From positions 1 through 64,000 of the forward strand of contig JAUVDV010000013.1 of assembly GCA_030595125.1 (NCBI GenBank): a stretch of DNA of 64,000 bases. Direction: 5' to 3'. Under the pieces are notes generated by a model, which saw only the letters and a program-made list of their open reading frames with translations, made no database searches and had not been told where the DNA came from. Positions 28,757 through 38,357 of the stretch are shown here, in pieces. Positions within the stretch are counted from its first letter, which is position 1. Every line of letters begins with the position of its first letter. The position numbers and the translations under genes are program-made. This DNA comes from Deltaproteobacteria bacterium (lineage in GTDB: Bacteria; Myxococcota_A; Polyangia; JAAYKL01).

Positions 28757-30088
28757 TCACCTCAAAGAAATACAATCGCTCTCCCACCAGGTGATTTCAT
28801 CGGCGTTGTACGCCGCGCCGAGCACGTCCATGTCGCCGTCGCCGTCAACGTCCGCCGCGTGTACTGAACTGGCGCCATCGTATACAGCGTCCACCGCATG
28901 CTCGGCCCAGACAGTACCGTCACTTACTACATTCTCCCACCAGACAATGTCATCGGCATCCAGGGCCGCGCCGAGCACATCGATGTCGCCGTCGCCGTCA
29001 ACGTCCGCCGCGTATACCGACCAGGCGCCATTGAATGCACCATCTACCGTGTGCTCTGTCCATGCGGTACCGTTCCCCGCTGTGTTCTCCCACCAGGTAA
29101 TGGCATCGGCATCCAGGGCCGCGCCGAGCACGTCAATGTCGCCGTCTCCTTCAACGTCCGCCGCGTATACCGACCAGGCGCCATCAAATGTCCCGTCCAC
29201 CAGGTGCTCTGTCCAGGCGGTACCGTCGCCCGCTGTGTTCTCCCACCAGGAGATGGTATCGCCGGCAGATGCAGCGCCGAGCACGTCCATGTCGCTGTCT
29301 CCGTCAACGTCCGCCGCGTATACCGAATTGGCTCCATTGAATTCGCTATCTACCGTGTGCTCGGTCCAGGCAGTGCCGTCACCCGCCGTGTTCTCCCACC
29401 AGGCGATGTCGTCGGCGAATTCAGCAGCGCCGAGCACGTCCATGTCGCCGTCTCCATTTATATCCGCCGCGTATACCGAGCTGGCTCCATTGAATGCTCC
29501 ATCCACCGTGTGCTCGGTCCAGGCGGTACTGTCGCCCGACGTGTTCTCCCACCAGGCGATGTCGTCGGCGTTGTATGCCGCGCCGAGCACATCCATGTAG
29601 CCGTCTCCGTTAACATCCGCCGCACACACCGAATAGGCGCCGTTGAATGATCCGTCCACCACCCGCTCTACCCAGATTGATCCGTCACCGGCCGTGTTCT
29701 CCCACCAGATGATGTCATCGCCATCAGTCGCCGCGCCGAGGATGTCCATATCGCCGTCTCCGTTGACATCCGCCGCATATACCGAATGGGCGCTATTGAA
29801 TGCTCCATCCACCGTGTGCGCTGTCCAGGCAGGAATCGAAGCACAAATCGGACCGGTGTCCGTGTCCGTATCAGTATCGGTGTCCGTGTCAGTGTCCGTG
29901 TCGGTGTCCGTGTCAGTGTCCGTGTCGGTGTCCGTGTCAGTGTCCGTATCGGTGTCGGTGTCGGTGTCGACGTCGGTGTCCGTGTCGGTGTCCGTATTCC
30001 CCGCGTCGGCAGCGGTCAGGGTCTTGTAGAAGTCGCCGCAGGCGGTCGACAACACTACCAGACACCATAACCACATTACCCTCGTCAT
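28757..30088 (-). CDS. DT-linker lipoprotein with seven FG-GAP/VCBS-like repeats
   Basis: Repeated YAADVDGDGDMDVLGAA..ADDIxWWENTAGDGTAWTEHTVDGAFNGA; ~24-dipeptide DT linker. Confidence 0.83.
   Translation of the reverse strand: MTRVMWLWCLVVLSTACGDFYKTLTAADAGNTDTDTDTDVDTDTDTDTDTDTDTDTDTDTDTDTDTDTDTDTDTDTDTGPICASIPAWTAHTVDGAFNSAHSVYAADVNGDGDMDILGAATDGDDIIWWENTAGDGSIWVERVVDGSFNGAYSVCAADVNGDGYMDVLGAAYNADDIAWWENTSGDSTAWTEHTVDGAFNGASSVYAADINGDGDMDVLGAAEFADDIAWWENTAGDGTAWTEHTVDSEFNGANSVYAADVDGDSDMDVLGAASAGDTISWWENTAGDGTAWTEHLVDGTFDGAWSVYAADVEGDGDIDVLGAALDADAITWWENTAGNGTAWTEHTVDGAFNGAWSVYAADVDGDGDIDVLGAALDADDIVWWENVVSDGTVWAEHAVDAVYDGASSVHAADVDGDGDMDVLGAAYNADEITWWESDCISLR
29856..29996. repeat. hexanucleotide-type microsatellite encoding the (DT)n linker
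   Basis: gtgtccgtgtccgtatcagtatcggtgtcc... continuous ~140 bp. Confidence 0.9.
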
Positions 30089-31435
30089 TTAAAACCTCCC
30101 TACAATCATCATCCCCGCATTGTCACTGTCGAGCAACGGAACCAGAGACACTTCGGTTTCTTTGTCATCTGAGAAATTCGGCTCAACGAAGAAGGCCGTG
30201 ATCCCCGCCGCAACCGCGACCGCCCCTACGCCGGCAAAAATCCTTGTCGCGAGCTGCTGTTTGTTCACGATGTCCTGTCTTTCCTGCATAACTTCGAGAT
30301 CAGAAGGGGGACACTCTCCACCCGGACAGATCACGTCAATTCTGTCTTGCTCATTATTGGCAACGGCACTGGTTATGATAGCTCCCGCCAACCCCGCAAC
30401 TCCCACACCGCCGATAATCCATGTCCAGGAACGCTTTTTGGGATCCCAGTCGAAGGACTGCCCATCGCGCTGGGCTCCAGCTTCTTCCCCGAAGCCATCT
30501 TCCGTTTCCTCCGACCCGGTCTTGATTTTATTGGTCAGGGCGGCGATCTTGTACAGAACCCCGGTCTGCGTCTCTTCCGAAATCTTTCCGCTGCCCTTTA
30601 TGAGGAACGTTCTGTACGCATTGACCGCGCGTCGATACGACCTGGCACCCGCGAGGGCCTCGCCGATATCCTCCAGATACTTCCAGTTGGGGTATAAACG
30701 ATACGCAAGCTCCAGGGACCTTGCGGCCTCCTTGTACTGACCCATCTCCAGCTGAGTCTTTCCCCGCTTGTAGTGTGTCGGCGCCTCTTTCCTGTCTTCT
30801 TCCAGCTTGATCAGCGTTTCGAGATTCTCGAGATCCTTCTTCGCAGCCTTTTTGCGCACTTGTGAGATATTGTCACCGCTCAGTGAGAGAAACTTTTTAT
30901 ACACCTCGACCGCCCGATCGTAGTTCTTGAGTGCGGCCTCGATCTTGCCCATCAGCTCGAGAAACTCCCAGTTCGGGCTCAAATCATAGGCCTGTTCCAG
31001 CTCTATAGCCGCCTTCTCATATCGGTGCTGCCTGTACAGTTCCTTGCCCTTCTCGAGGTGGGCCTGCGCCTCTTCATTGTTGACCTGGTTGCTACTTATT
31101 TCCTCCAGCCGCTCGAGCACGCCCTTTGCCCACTTTCGCTTTTTTGCCGGGATCTTGTCGCCGCCCTTTTCCAGGTAGGCATCGAGGGCGTGAACCGCAT
31201 TCTGGTAGTCGTCGAGCGCGGACCAAGTCTTGGCTATGTACTCCAGATACTCCCAGTTCGCGTCGAAACTGTAGGCCTTGTCCAGATGATACGACGCACG
31301 CTCGTACTGACCCTTTTCCAGAAAAGCCACGCCGTCCTTGAAATGTCGATCGGCCTTGTCTTTGTCGTCTGACCTGACATTGGAAGTGAACGTGAAGGTC
31401 GCTGTCAGCACAAGAGTGACAATGAAAAGTCGCAT
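30089..31435 (-). CDS. exported TPR-repeat protein with one C-terminal TM segment
   Basis: MRLFIVTLVLTATFTFTSNVRS signal; repeated HFKDGVAFLEKGQYERASYHLDKAYxxxxNWEYLE; internal ATG chosen. Confidence 0.78.
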   Translation of the reverse strand: MRLFIVTLVLTATFTFTSNVRSDDKDKADRHFKDGVAFLEKGQYERASYHLDKAYSFDANWEYLEYIAKTWSALDDYQNAVHALDAYLEKGGDKIPAKKRKWAKGVLERLEEISSNQVNNEEAQAHLEKGKELYRQHRYEKAAIELEQAYDLSPNWEFLELMGKIEAALKNYDRAVEVYKKFLSLSGDNISQVRKKAAKKDLENLETLIKLEEDRKEAPTHYKRGKTQLEMGQYKEAARSLELAYRLYPNWKYLEDIGEALAGARSYRRAVNAYRTFLIKGSGKISEETQTGVLYKIAALTNKIKTGSEETEDGFGEEAGAQRDGQSFDWDPKKRSWTWIIGGVGVAGLAGAIITSAVANNEQDRIDVICPGGECPPSDLEVMQERQDIVNKQQLATRIFAGVGAVAVAAGITAFFVEPNFSDDKETEVSLVPLLDSDNAGMMIVGRF

Positions 31436-31577
31436 TCTTCCCCGTCGCGTGTTTCGATTCCCTTCTATCTTGCCACTTATAGACTCTGCGCTCAAGGGCA
31501 CACCTGTCAAAAGGGCGAGAACTCCTCAGTTTTCCGGTCTTGCCAGACACCCGTTCATCTGTGATATGGTCCGGGCG

Positions 31578-32012
31578 ATGAAACGACTGTTAATAATCCT
31601 GACCGCTGTCCTTCTCGCCGCCGCATGCAAGGCCGAGATCGGCGATCCGTGCTCTTACGACATCGATTGCTCCCCCAACATGAACCGCAACTGCGATAGC
31701 ACCCAGCCCGGCGGATACTGCCTGGTCATCGGCTGCGAATCGGACGAATGCCCGAACGAGGCGGTCTGTGTCGAGTTCACTACGCCGTGCCCCGACGGCC
31801 CGGGAATCGATGAGGACGGCGGAGTCGAATACGAGGAAATGTGCGACCAGATCGAGCCCAACCGGGGGCGCACGTACTGCCTGCGGCATTGCATGACGGA
31901 CAAGGGTTGCCGTTCCAGCTATTCGTGCCTGCTCCCCTTCGATCTCAACGCCACCGTCATCGACCTGGAGCAGACAGACTCCTCTCTTGGCGTCTGCGTC
32001 CCCGATGTCTGA
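31578..32012 (+). CDS. Cys-rich lipoprotein
   Basis: MKRLLIILTAVLLAAAC lipobox; Cys-rich body. Confidence 0.72.
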   Translation: MKRLLIILTAVLLAAACKAEIGDPCSYDIDCSPNMNRNCDSTQPGGYCLVIGCESDECPNEAVCVEFTTPCPDGPGIDEDGGVEYEEMCDQIEPNRGRTYCLRHCMTDKGCRSSYSCLLPFDLNATVIDLEQTDSSLGVCVPDV

Positions 32013-32352
32013 GAGTCGGCATTTTCGAAACTCGCAAAGACAGCGAATCTCTTGTCAGGTGGAGGTGCTCAGGGAGAGAGACGATACGAGCATCATCTCC
32101 TACACCAAGGATATCAGCACGGGCGGCTTGTTCCTGGTGAACACCGGGAATTTTCAGGTGGGCGAGCAGGTCAATGTGGTCCTCTCCACTCCTTCCACAT
32201 GGGAACCGCTCAGCCTTGTTGCGCAAGTCTGCTGGAGCGAACGGGCGATCGACGAAGACCTTCCCGGAGTGGGGCTCAAATTCGCAACCCTCTCCGACGA
32301 ACAGCTCATCGCCCTGTCCAACTTTGTTTCATCACTCGAATTCGAGGGTTGA
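32005..32352 (+). CDS. PilZ-domain protein
   Basis: RQRISCQVEV...TKDISTGGLFLVNTGNFQVGEQVNVVL...GVGLKF. Confidence 0.78.
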   Translation: MSESRHFRNSQRQRISCQVEVLRERDDTSIISYTKDISTGGLFLVNTGNFQVGEQVNVVLSTPSTWEPLSLVAQVCWSERAIDEDLPGVGLKFATLSDEQLIALSNFVSSLEFEG

Positions 32353-32438
32353 CCATTGACCCATTGACCCGAACGGAAAAACCCCTTAACTTCTCACACC
32401 GCAATAGAGCGGTCGACAGCAACTGAGCAAAGAATTTA

Positions 32439-32657
32439 ATGGCTAAACAAGAACATATCGAGCTTGATGGGGTAGTGGAAGAAGTGCTTGCGGGCGGTAT
32501 GTTCAGGGTACGCCTCGATTCTGGCCTCGTAGTGCTGAGCCACCTGGCGGGAAAAATGCGAAAGTTCCGTATTCGTATAGTTCTGGGCGATCAAGTACGC
32601 CTTGCGGTGTCCCCCTACGATCCGACGAGGGGCCGCATCATCTATCGAATCAAATAA
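32439..32657 (+). CDS. infA: translation initiation factor IF-1
   Basis: MAKQEHIELDGVVEEVLAGGMFRVRLDSGLVVLSHLAGKMRKFRIRIVLGDQVRLAVSPYDPTRGRIIYRIK. Confidence 0.95.
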   Translation: MAKQEHIELDGVVEEVLAGGMFRVRLDSGLVVLSHLAGKMRKFRIRIVLGDQVRLAVSPYDPTRGRIIYRIK

Positions 32658-32747
32658 CAATCTGTTATTGGATTGATCGGACGGGACTTGAGCCCGATGT
32701 CCCAATTGACAACAAAAAGAAGAATGATAGGATTCACCTCCGTTTTC

Positions 32748-32818
<71 letters not shown>

Positions 32819-32841
32819 CCGGATTGGGCAATCGTTTTTCA

Positions 32842-35800
32842 ATGAACCAGTCTAACCAATCAAAAACCGTCAATTCACCAAAAATCAAAGGGGGTTCTGC
32901 GGCGATTCTCTCCGGCGCGGCCGCCGGCGTCATCGCATCCATCCTGGATCTGCGCCAGGCCTGGGCGGACATCGAAGGAGCCGCCTCGATCGCTCTGCTG
33001 GCGCTGGGAATCATCGGTCGGCTCGCCCTGGCCGGAGCTCTGCTCTCCCTCATCACCTGGAGCGTCGCGCTCCTGGGCGCCGCCGCCGCCCGCAAGTTTC
33101 GGCGCTCACCGGGCACGGGCGCCGCGCTGGCATTCGTCGGGATCACGGCCCCCGGCCTCGTTTACATATCCATTCGCCTCTTTGCGGGCGGGGTCACCTC
33201 TCAACTTCCCGCCCGCCCATTCCTGATCGGCGCGGTGGCTCTGTTGATGATTGTGCTGGTCGCCGGCGCCGCTCGATCGATGATCGCGATCGTATCCGCT
33301 GCGGACGAACGCGGTCGCAAGACAAAGATCTGGCTGCTCCTTGTCTCCCTGGCCCTCGTTCTGGGCGCGCTTTGCATGCGCTGGTGCGACGCTCACATGT
33401 ACCGCCGATTGTACCTCTACCTGCACGTCCTGCTCGCCGTGGGCACTCTCGGTGGGTTCGCCCTGGCATTGCGCCTGGCGGTTTTTTCACGATTCGCGCG
33501 GACCACCGGCCCGAGGGTGGGGGTTATCTGCCTCATGGCCTGCGCGGTCCTGGCTATTCTGGCCGGTTTTCTGATGGACAGGCGCCAGGTGGTGAAGGTG
33601 GCGGTGTACGAGCGTACGGCAACCACCGCCAACGTGCTGCTGGTCACAACCGGCCCACGAAAAGTGGGGGAAGGGCCGCGCCCGTCCGCAGACACCCGAA
33701 GAGTTCGCTACGAACGGGAACGCCAGGCTCTGCGGGCCTCGTCTTCCGGTGACTTTCCCGTATTCCCCGGCGCGCATTTCGCCCTCATCACCGTGGACGC
33801 GCTTCGAGCCGACAGACTGGGGCTCTACGGTTACAAAAAGCGTGATCTGTCACCCCGCCTGAATGAATGGGCAAAGACGGCCACGGTTTTCGAACGAGCG
33901 TATTGTGCCGCCCCTCACAGCTCGTACTCGATCACGTCGTTTCACACATCCCACTACACCCACGACGAGGCCATGCTGGGTGTGGAGATTTCCCACCCGA
34001 CCATCGCTGAGATTCTTCGCGATGAAAATTACAAGACCTCCGGCTTCTATACTCAGGGCATTTTCTTCACGCAGGGCGACAAGGTCGGCCACTACCGGAC
34101 CAACAAGTTCGGTTTCGAAATAGCCAACCACGGCGCCCCTCCCCCGGACAAACTCACGGACAACGCCATCGCCGAAATGGACAGGCTCATCGGTCTGGAA
34201 GAACCAGCGTTCTTCTCATGGATTCATTATTTCAACGTCCACGAGCCGTACAAGTCGGAGCGCTTCGGCACCTCGCCCGTGGACCGATACGAGGGGGAAA
34301 TCGTGGAGGCGGATCGGGAGGTCGGCCGCCTGCTCGACTACATCGAGAGCAAGCTGGCCCGGGACACGATAATAGTGTTCACGGGGGACCACGGCGAAGA
34401 GTTCAAGGATCACGGCGGACACTACCACGGGTCGACTCTGTACGAAGAGCAGGTGCGCGTCCCGCTCATCATCAAGGTTCCCGGCGCCAAACCGGGCCGA
34501 ATCAAGGCGCCTGTTTCCCTGGTGGACATCGCCCCCACCGTTCTCGAACTCCTCGGCGTCAAACCTCCCGCCCATATGGTCGGTCAGGATCTGAGGCCCG
34601 CCATATTCGGGGGAGACGCCGCACACGTGGACAAGCCCGTGTTCTCCTCGGTGATGCGCCGTCACATGGCTCTTATGTGGCCGTGGAAGCTCATTTCCGA
34701 TCCCTCGCGCGGCCTGTACGAACTGTACAACCTTGAAACCGACCCGGCCGAGAAGGTCAACCGATACGACAAACACAGAAAGACAGCCGACGAACTCCTG
34801 CAGGAAACCTACGGCTGGCTGGACGAGATCAGCCGGGGAGAAGACGCCGCGCACACGGCGATCAACCTGGGAAGGATGCGGGACAAGCGCTCCATTCCGG
34901 GGTTGCTGGCGGTCGCGCAGAACAGCGGGGCTCCGCTGAAAGACCGTGTTGAAGCGCTCCAACTGCTGGCGGACATCAAGGCGTGGAGATCCATCCCGCA
35001 GATGACCGCGCTCCTGGAAGACCCGGAGGACGAGATCGGGCTTTTCGCGGCGCTCGCCCTGGCCACGGTCAACAACGACGACGGGCGCGATCTGCTGAGA
35101 GACGCGCTCTATGACGACGATCCGGGCATCAGGGACAAGGCGGCGGTCTCACTGGCCAAGCTGGACGACAAGGCGGCGGTCCCGGTGCTCATAGAGGCAC
35201 TCGGAAGAAACGATCTCAAGGTTCGGGAGGACGCTATCAGGCTCCTGGGCGATCTACGGGACCCGCGCGCAACCGAACCGTTGATCGAAACCATATCAGA
35301 GGATCGCACGCGCTATCTCTCGGTTCTGGCCCTGGGCAAGATCGGGGACCCGCGCGCATTCGACACGCTCATGGACGTGCTCGAACACGAAACCCACACG
35401 GATATTAGAGGCTACGCAGTGGTCGCTCTGGGCTGGCTGGAATTGGAGAAAGCCACATCCAGGCTAATGAGGATCCTTGACGAAGAACCGGAGATCAAAT
35501 GGACCTCGGAGGCCCTCATCAGACTCGGAGCCATCGAAAAGGGCTTTTTGTTCGGTACGGACATACAAAAAGGGGCTCGGGCTCTCAAGGCCGGCTGGGG
35601 CAAATGCACGTCCAGGGAGCGGGTGATTCCGGGCAAGTTCATGGGACGCACCACGTGCGTCGTCACAGGACACGAAGCGACCCTGGAGATCGAGGCGAAC
35701 CCGCCGGGCGGAGCTGTCGTATTCATTCGAGCGCGACATCTGGGCCCGGACAACACCGCGCGAACCACTCTTCGCATCACCGTCGACGGCGTGGTCGCGG

Positions 35801-35961
35801 GCGAGGCGACCCTCGGCGCAACAATGGAAGAGCACCGCATAGACACGGTGGCCGATTTGTGGTCGCGCGCAAGGCACAAGATCAAGCTGGAGCAAGTGAA
35901 CGCATCCGGTGAAAAATTCGAGGTGGACCACTTCCTGGTGGTTCCACTCAAGGCCGATTGA
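32842..35961 (+). CDS. membrane sulfatase-family protein with C-terminal HEAT/PBS repeats
   Basis: Multiple N-terminal TM segments; ALITVDALRADRLGLYGY, FTGDHGEEFKDHGGHYHG; HEAT units (DPRATEPLIETI, DPRAFDTLMDVL). Confidence 0.83.
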   Translation: MNQSNQSKTVNSPKIKGGSAAILSGAAAGVIASILDLRQAWADIEGAASIALLALGIIGRLALAGALLSLITWSVALLGAAAARKFRRSPGTGAALAFVGITAPGLVYISIRLFAGGVTSQLPARPFLIGAVALLMIVLVAGAARSMIAIVSAADERGRKTKIWLLLVSLALVLGALCMRWCDAHMYRRLYLYLHVLLAVGTLGGFALALRLAVFSRFARTTGPRVGVICLMACAVLAILAGFLMDRRQVVKVAVYERTATTANVLLVTTGPRKVGEGPRPSADTRRVRYERERQALRASSSGDFPVFPGAHFALITVDALRADRLGLYGYKKRDLSPRLNEWAKTATVFERAYCAAPHSSYSITSFHTSHYTHDEAMLGVEISHPTIAEILRDENYKTSGFYTQGIFFTQGDKVGHYRTNKFGFEIANHGAPPPDKLTDNAIAEMDRLIGLEEPAFFSWIHYFNVHEPYKSERFGTSPVDRYEGEIVEADREVGRLLDYIESKLARDTIIVFTGDHGEEFKDHGGHYHGSTLYEEQVRVPLIIKVPGAKPGRIKAPVSLVDIAPTVLELLGVKPPAHMVGQDLRPAIFGGDAAHVDKPVFSSVMRRHMALMWPWKLISDPSRGLYELYNLETDPAEKVNRYDKHRKTADELLQETYGWLDEISRGEDAAHTAINLGRMRDKRSIPGLLAVAQNSGAPLKDRVEALQLLADIKAWRSIPQMTALLEDPEDEIGLFAALALATVNNDDGRDLLRDALYDDDPGIRDKAAVSLAKLDDKAAVPVLIEALGRNDLKVREDAIRLLGDLRDPRATEPLIETISEDRTRYLSVLALGKIGDPRAFDTLMDVLEHETHTDIRGYAVVALGWLELEKATSRLMRILDEEPEIKWTSEALIRLGAIEKGFLFGTDIQKGARALKAGWGKCTSRERVIPGKFMGRTTCVVTGHEATLEIEANPPGGAVVFIRARHLGPDNTARTTLRITVDGVVAGEATLGATMEEHRIDTVADLWSRARHKIKLEQVNASGEKFEVDHFLVVPLKAD

Positions 35962-36076
35962 ACGTTTTTTTGAACATCTCCAACATTCGTCATGTCAAAG
36001 ATGTCGGATATGGATTTAAAAAAACAAAGTTGTGATATGAAGAACACACAACAATCTGGTTGAGGAGGAACGAGTC

Positions 36077-37366
36077 ATGCGCATGCGCAATATGCTTTTC
36101 GGCATGATCATTGTCACAACGGCGATGATGACATCCGGCAATGCAGCGGCCGGCAACAGCCCGCTCGACACAAAGGCGGCTTCCATGAGCACCGCCGACG
36201 CGGCCCAGCTTGTCGCCGTGGGAGACCTTTACCTGGAGGCCATGAGGCTGGACGAGGCGAAGGCCTCCTACAAGGCGGCTCTCAAGCTCGAAGCCAAGTA
36301 CGGAGACGCCGAGTTCGGTCTCGCTCGCATCGACATTACCAGGGGCAAGCTCGAAAAGGCGAAGAAGGCCTGCCGGGGAGTGTGGAGGCGTCACAAGGAC
36401 CAGAGCGTCGGCGAGGTCTGCGCCGGCTGGCTCTGGCTGACATTCGATCGTTCGGCACGTGCGATGGACGAGTTCCAGAAGGCCATCGCCAAGGGCGATC
36501 TGGCCCGCGGCAAGACCGGCATGGCAGAGGCCCACAGGCGTCGCGCCGACGACGGAATTGCAATTACGGAGTACCAGGAGGCCCTCACGGCAGGAGCGGG
36601 TTACATCGCCCGAATGGGTCTGGGTCTCTCGCAGGAATCAAACGGCGACACCACAGCCGCTCTCTCCTCTCTGAAACAGGCTGCCACTCTGGAGCCGGCA
36701 TCCTGCCTCGCGCACTTTCACTACGCCAGGATCCTGGGCAAGGGAACAGAAGCAGTCTCCCACATGCAAACGGCGATCGCCATCAGGCCCAACTGGACCG
36801 AGGCCTACGTGGAGCTTGGCGAGATCCTGCTCGAAAATGTCGACTTCGCCGGGGCAAAATCCGCGTTCGAATCGGCGATCTCAACAGCCAAGGTAAAAAG
36901 CGGCATCGCACATCTGGGACTGGGCAAGGCGTTGTTCGGGCTCAAGAAACCCGCAGATTCCAAGAAAGAGCTCGAAGCGGCCGTCGAGCTGGTCCCCAAT
37001 CTGGTGGATGCATACCTCCTGCTGGCCGACATCGAGTACGCAAACGGTAACTCCGAAGCCTCCCTGGAAGCCCTCGACAAGGCCAAGGCCATGGCCCCCG
37101 GGGTGGTCCGGGTGTACCTGCACACGGGCGAAACTTATTTCAGGCTCGGTCGCTACACCAGCGCCAACAGCTACCTCAAGCAGGCGATCAATCTCAAACC
37201 CGCTCTTTCACTCGCCCACATGTACCTGGGTGACATCGCCTGCGAACGGCGCCTCTACGCAGCCGGTCAGACCCACTACGACAACGCACTCAAAGGCGAT
37301 ATGGTCGGACTCTCCGCCGACAGTATCAAAAAGCGCAAGGCCGTATGCAAGTCCAAACACCCCTGA
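36077..37366 (+). CDS. exported TPR-repeat protein
   Basis: Signal peptide; repeated TPR-like helices (YVELGEILLENVDFAGAKSAFESAI; VYLHTGETYFRLGRYTSANSYLKQAINLKP). Confidence 0.8.
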   Translation: MRMRNMLFGMIIVTTAMMTSGNAAAGNSPLDTKAASMSTADAAQLVAVGDLYLEAMRLDEAKASYKAALKLEAKYGDAEFGLARIDITRGKLEKAKKACRGVWRRHKDQSVGEVCAGWLWLTFDRSARAMDEFQKAIAKGDLARGKTGMAEAHRRRADDGIAITEYQEALTAGAGYIARMGLGLSQESNGDTTAALSSLKQAATLEPASCLAHFHYARILGKGTEAVSHMQTAIAIRPNWTEAYVELGEILLENVDFAGAKSAFESAISTAKVKSGIAHLGLGKALFGLKKPADSKKELEAAVELVPNLVDAYLLLADIEYANGNSEASLEALDKAKAMAPGVVRVYLHTGETYFRLGRYTSANSYLKQAINLKPALSLAHMYLGDIACERRLYAAGQTHYDNALKGDMVGLSADSIKKRKAVCKSKHP

Positions 37367-37375
37367 ACAAGCCCT

Positions 37376-38269
37376 GTGAACAATGAAACCCACAAAATTT
37401 TCGATGAGATCCGCGGCGACAAGTCCGACGGCGCCACCTCCCTCGCCCTGAGAGGCCTCGACGCTCTTGATTCCATCTCGCCCGATCTGCCGGATGATCC
37501 CGAACAGGCCATGGAGATCATCGTCGCGACGGTCACTGTTCTGGACAGCCTGAGACCCTCCATGTCGGCCATAGGCACCCAGGCGGTCCTCGCCGCTTCT
37601 CGGACCAGGTCCCTCATGTCGAACGGTCTGCAACCGGGAGCCGCCCTCATCCGAGCCACCAGAACCGAGCGCGAGATCCTCGGGCAGGCAAACCTGACAA
37701 TCGCCAACCTGGCCAGCCGCGAGATCGGCCACGGAGGGTGCATCGTGTCCTGCTCCTGGAGTGTCACGGCAATGAGCGCGCTCGTTGCCCTGCGCCCCGA
37801 TTCAATCCGCATCGGCGAGGGTCACCGACTAGGCGACGGCCTCAAGGCGGCGGGCTGGCTTGCGGCCCGAGGCCTCGAGGTGGAGGTTTTCCCTGACGGT
37901 GCCCTCCCCACGGCGGTGGAGGGGTCCAGACTGGTGCTGGTGGGAGCCGATCAGGTGCTCGCCGACGGATCGATCATAAATCGATGCTCCACTTTCTCGT
38001 TGGCGATGGCCGCGAGTTATCTCGGCGTGCCGTTCGTTGTCGCCTGCCAGCGGATCAAGCTCGGCGGGCATCGGCATGCCCGCATAGAGAAGGCAGACGA
38101 TCTGTTCAATGATCTGCCCCCGGGAGTCACGGCTTGCGCGCCGCTCTTCGACGTGACGCCGCCGGACCTGGTGGACAGTGTGATAACCGAATCGGGACGC
38201 CTCTCTCCATCAGAAGCGGGCCAGGTTGGAGAAGGAATCGCCAATCTGCGAAGCCAAATCCTGGGATAA
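37376..38269 (+). CDS. eIF-2B / methylthioribose-1-phosphate isomerase-like family protein
   Basis: LVGADQVLADGSIINRCSTFSLAMAASYLGVPFVVACQRIKL motif; GTG start. Confidence 0.75.
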   Translation: MNNETHKIFDEIRGDKSDGATSLALRGLDALDSISPDLPDDPEQAMEIIVATVTVLDSLRPSMSAIGTQAVLAASRTRSLMSNGLQPGAALIRATRTEREILGQANLTIANLASREIGHGGCIVSCSWSVTAMSALVALRPDSIRIGEGHRLGDGLKAAGWLAARGLEVEVFPDGALPTAVEGSRLVLVGADQVLADGSIINRCSTFSLAMAASYLGVPFVVACQRIKLGGHRHARIEKADDLFNDLPPGVTACAPLFDVTPPDLVDSVITESGRLSPSEAGQVGEGIANLRSQILG

Positions 38270-38308
38270 GATTCTAAATCTCATAGGACTTGGGGTCGTA
38301 GGACTTGG

Positions 38309-38340
38309 ATAGGACTTGGGGTCGAAACCCCAAGCCCTAT
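38309..38340. terminator. strong hairpin between convergent genes
   Basis: ataggacttggggt-cgaa-accccaagccctat (13/14 paired); left arm also duplicated at 38283-38298; no U-tract. Confidence 0.55.
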
Positions 38341-38357
38341 CTGGCGAATTATGCAGG

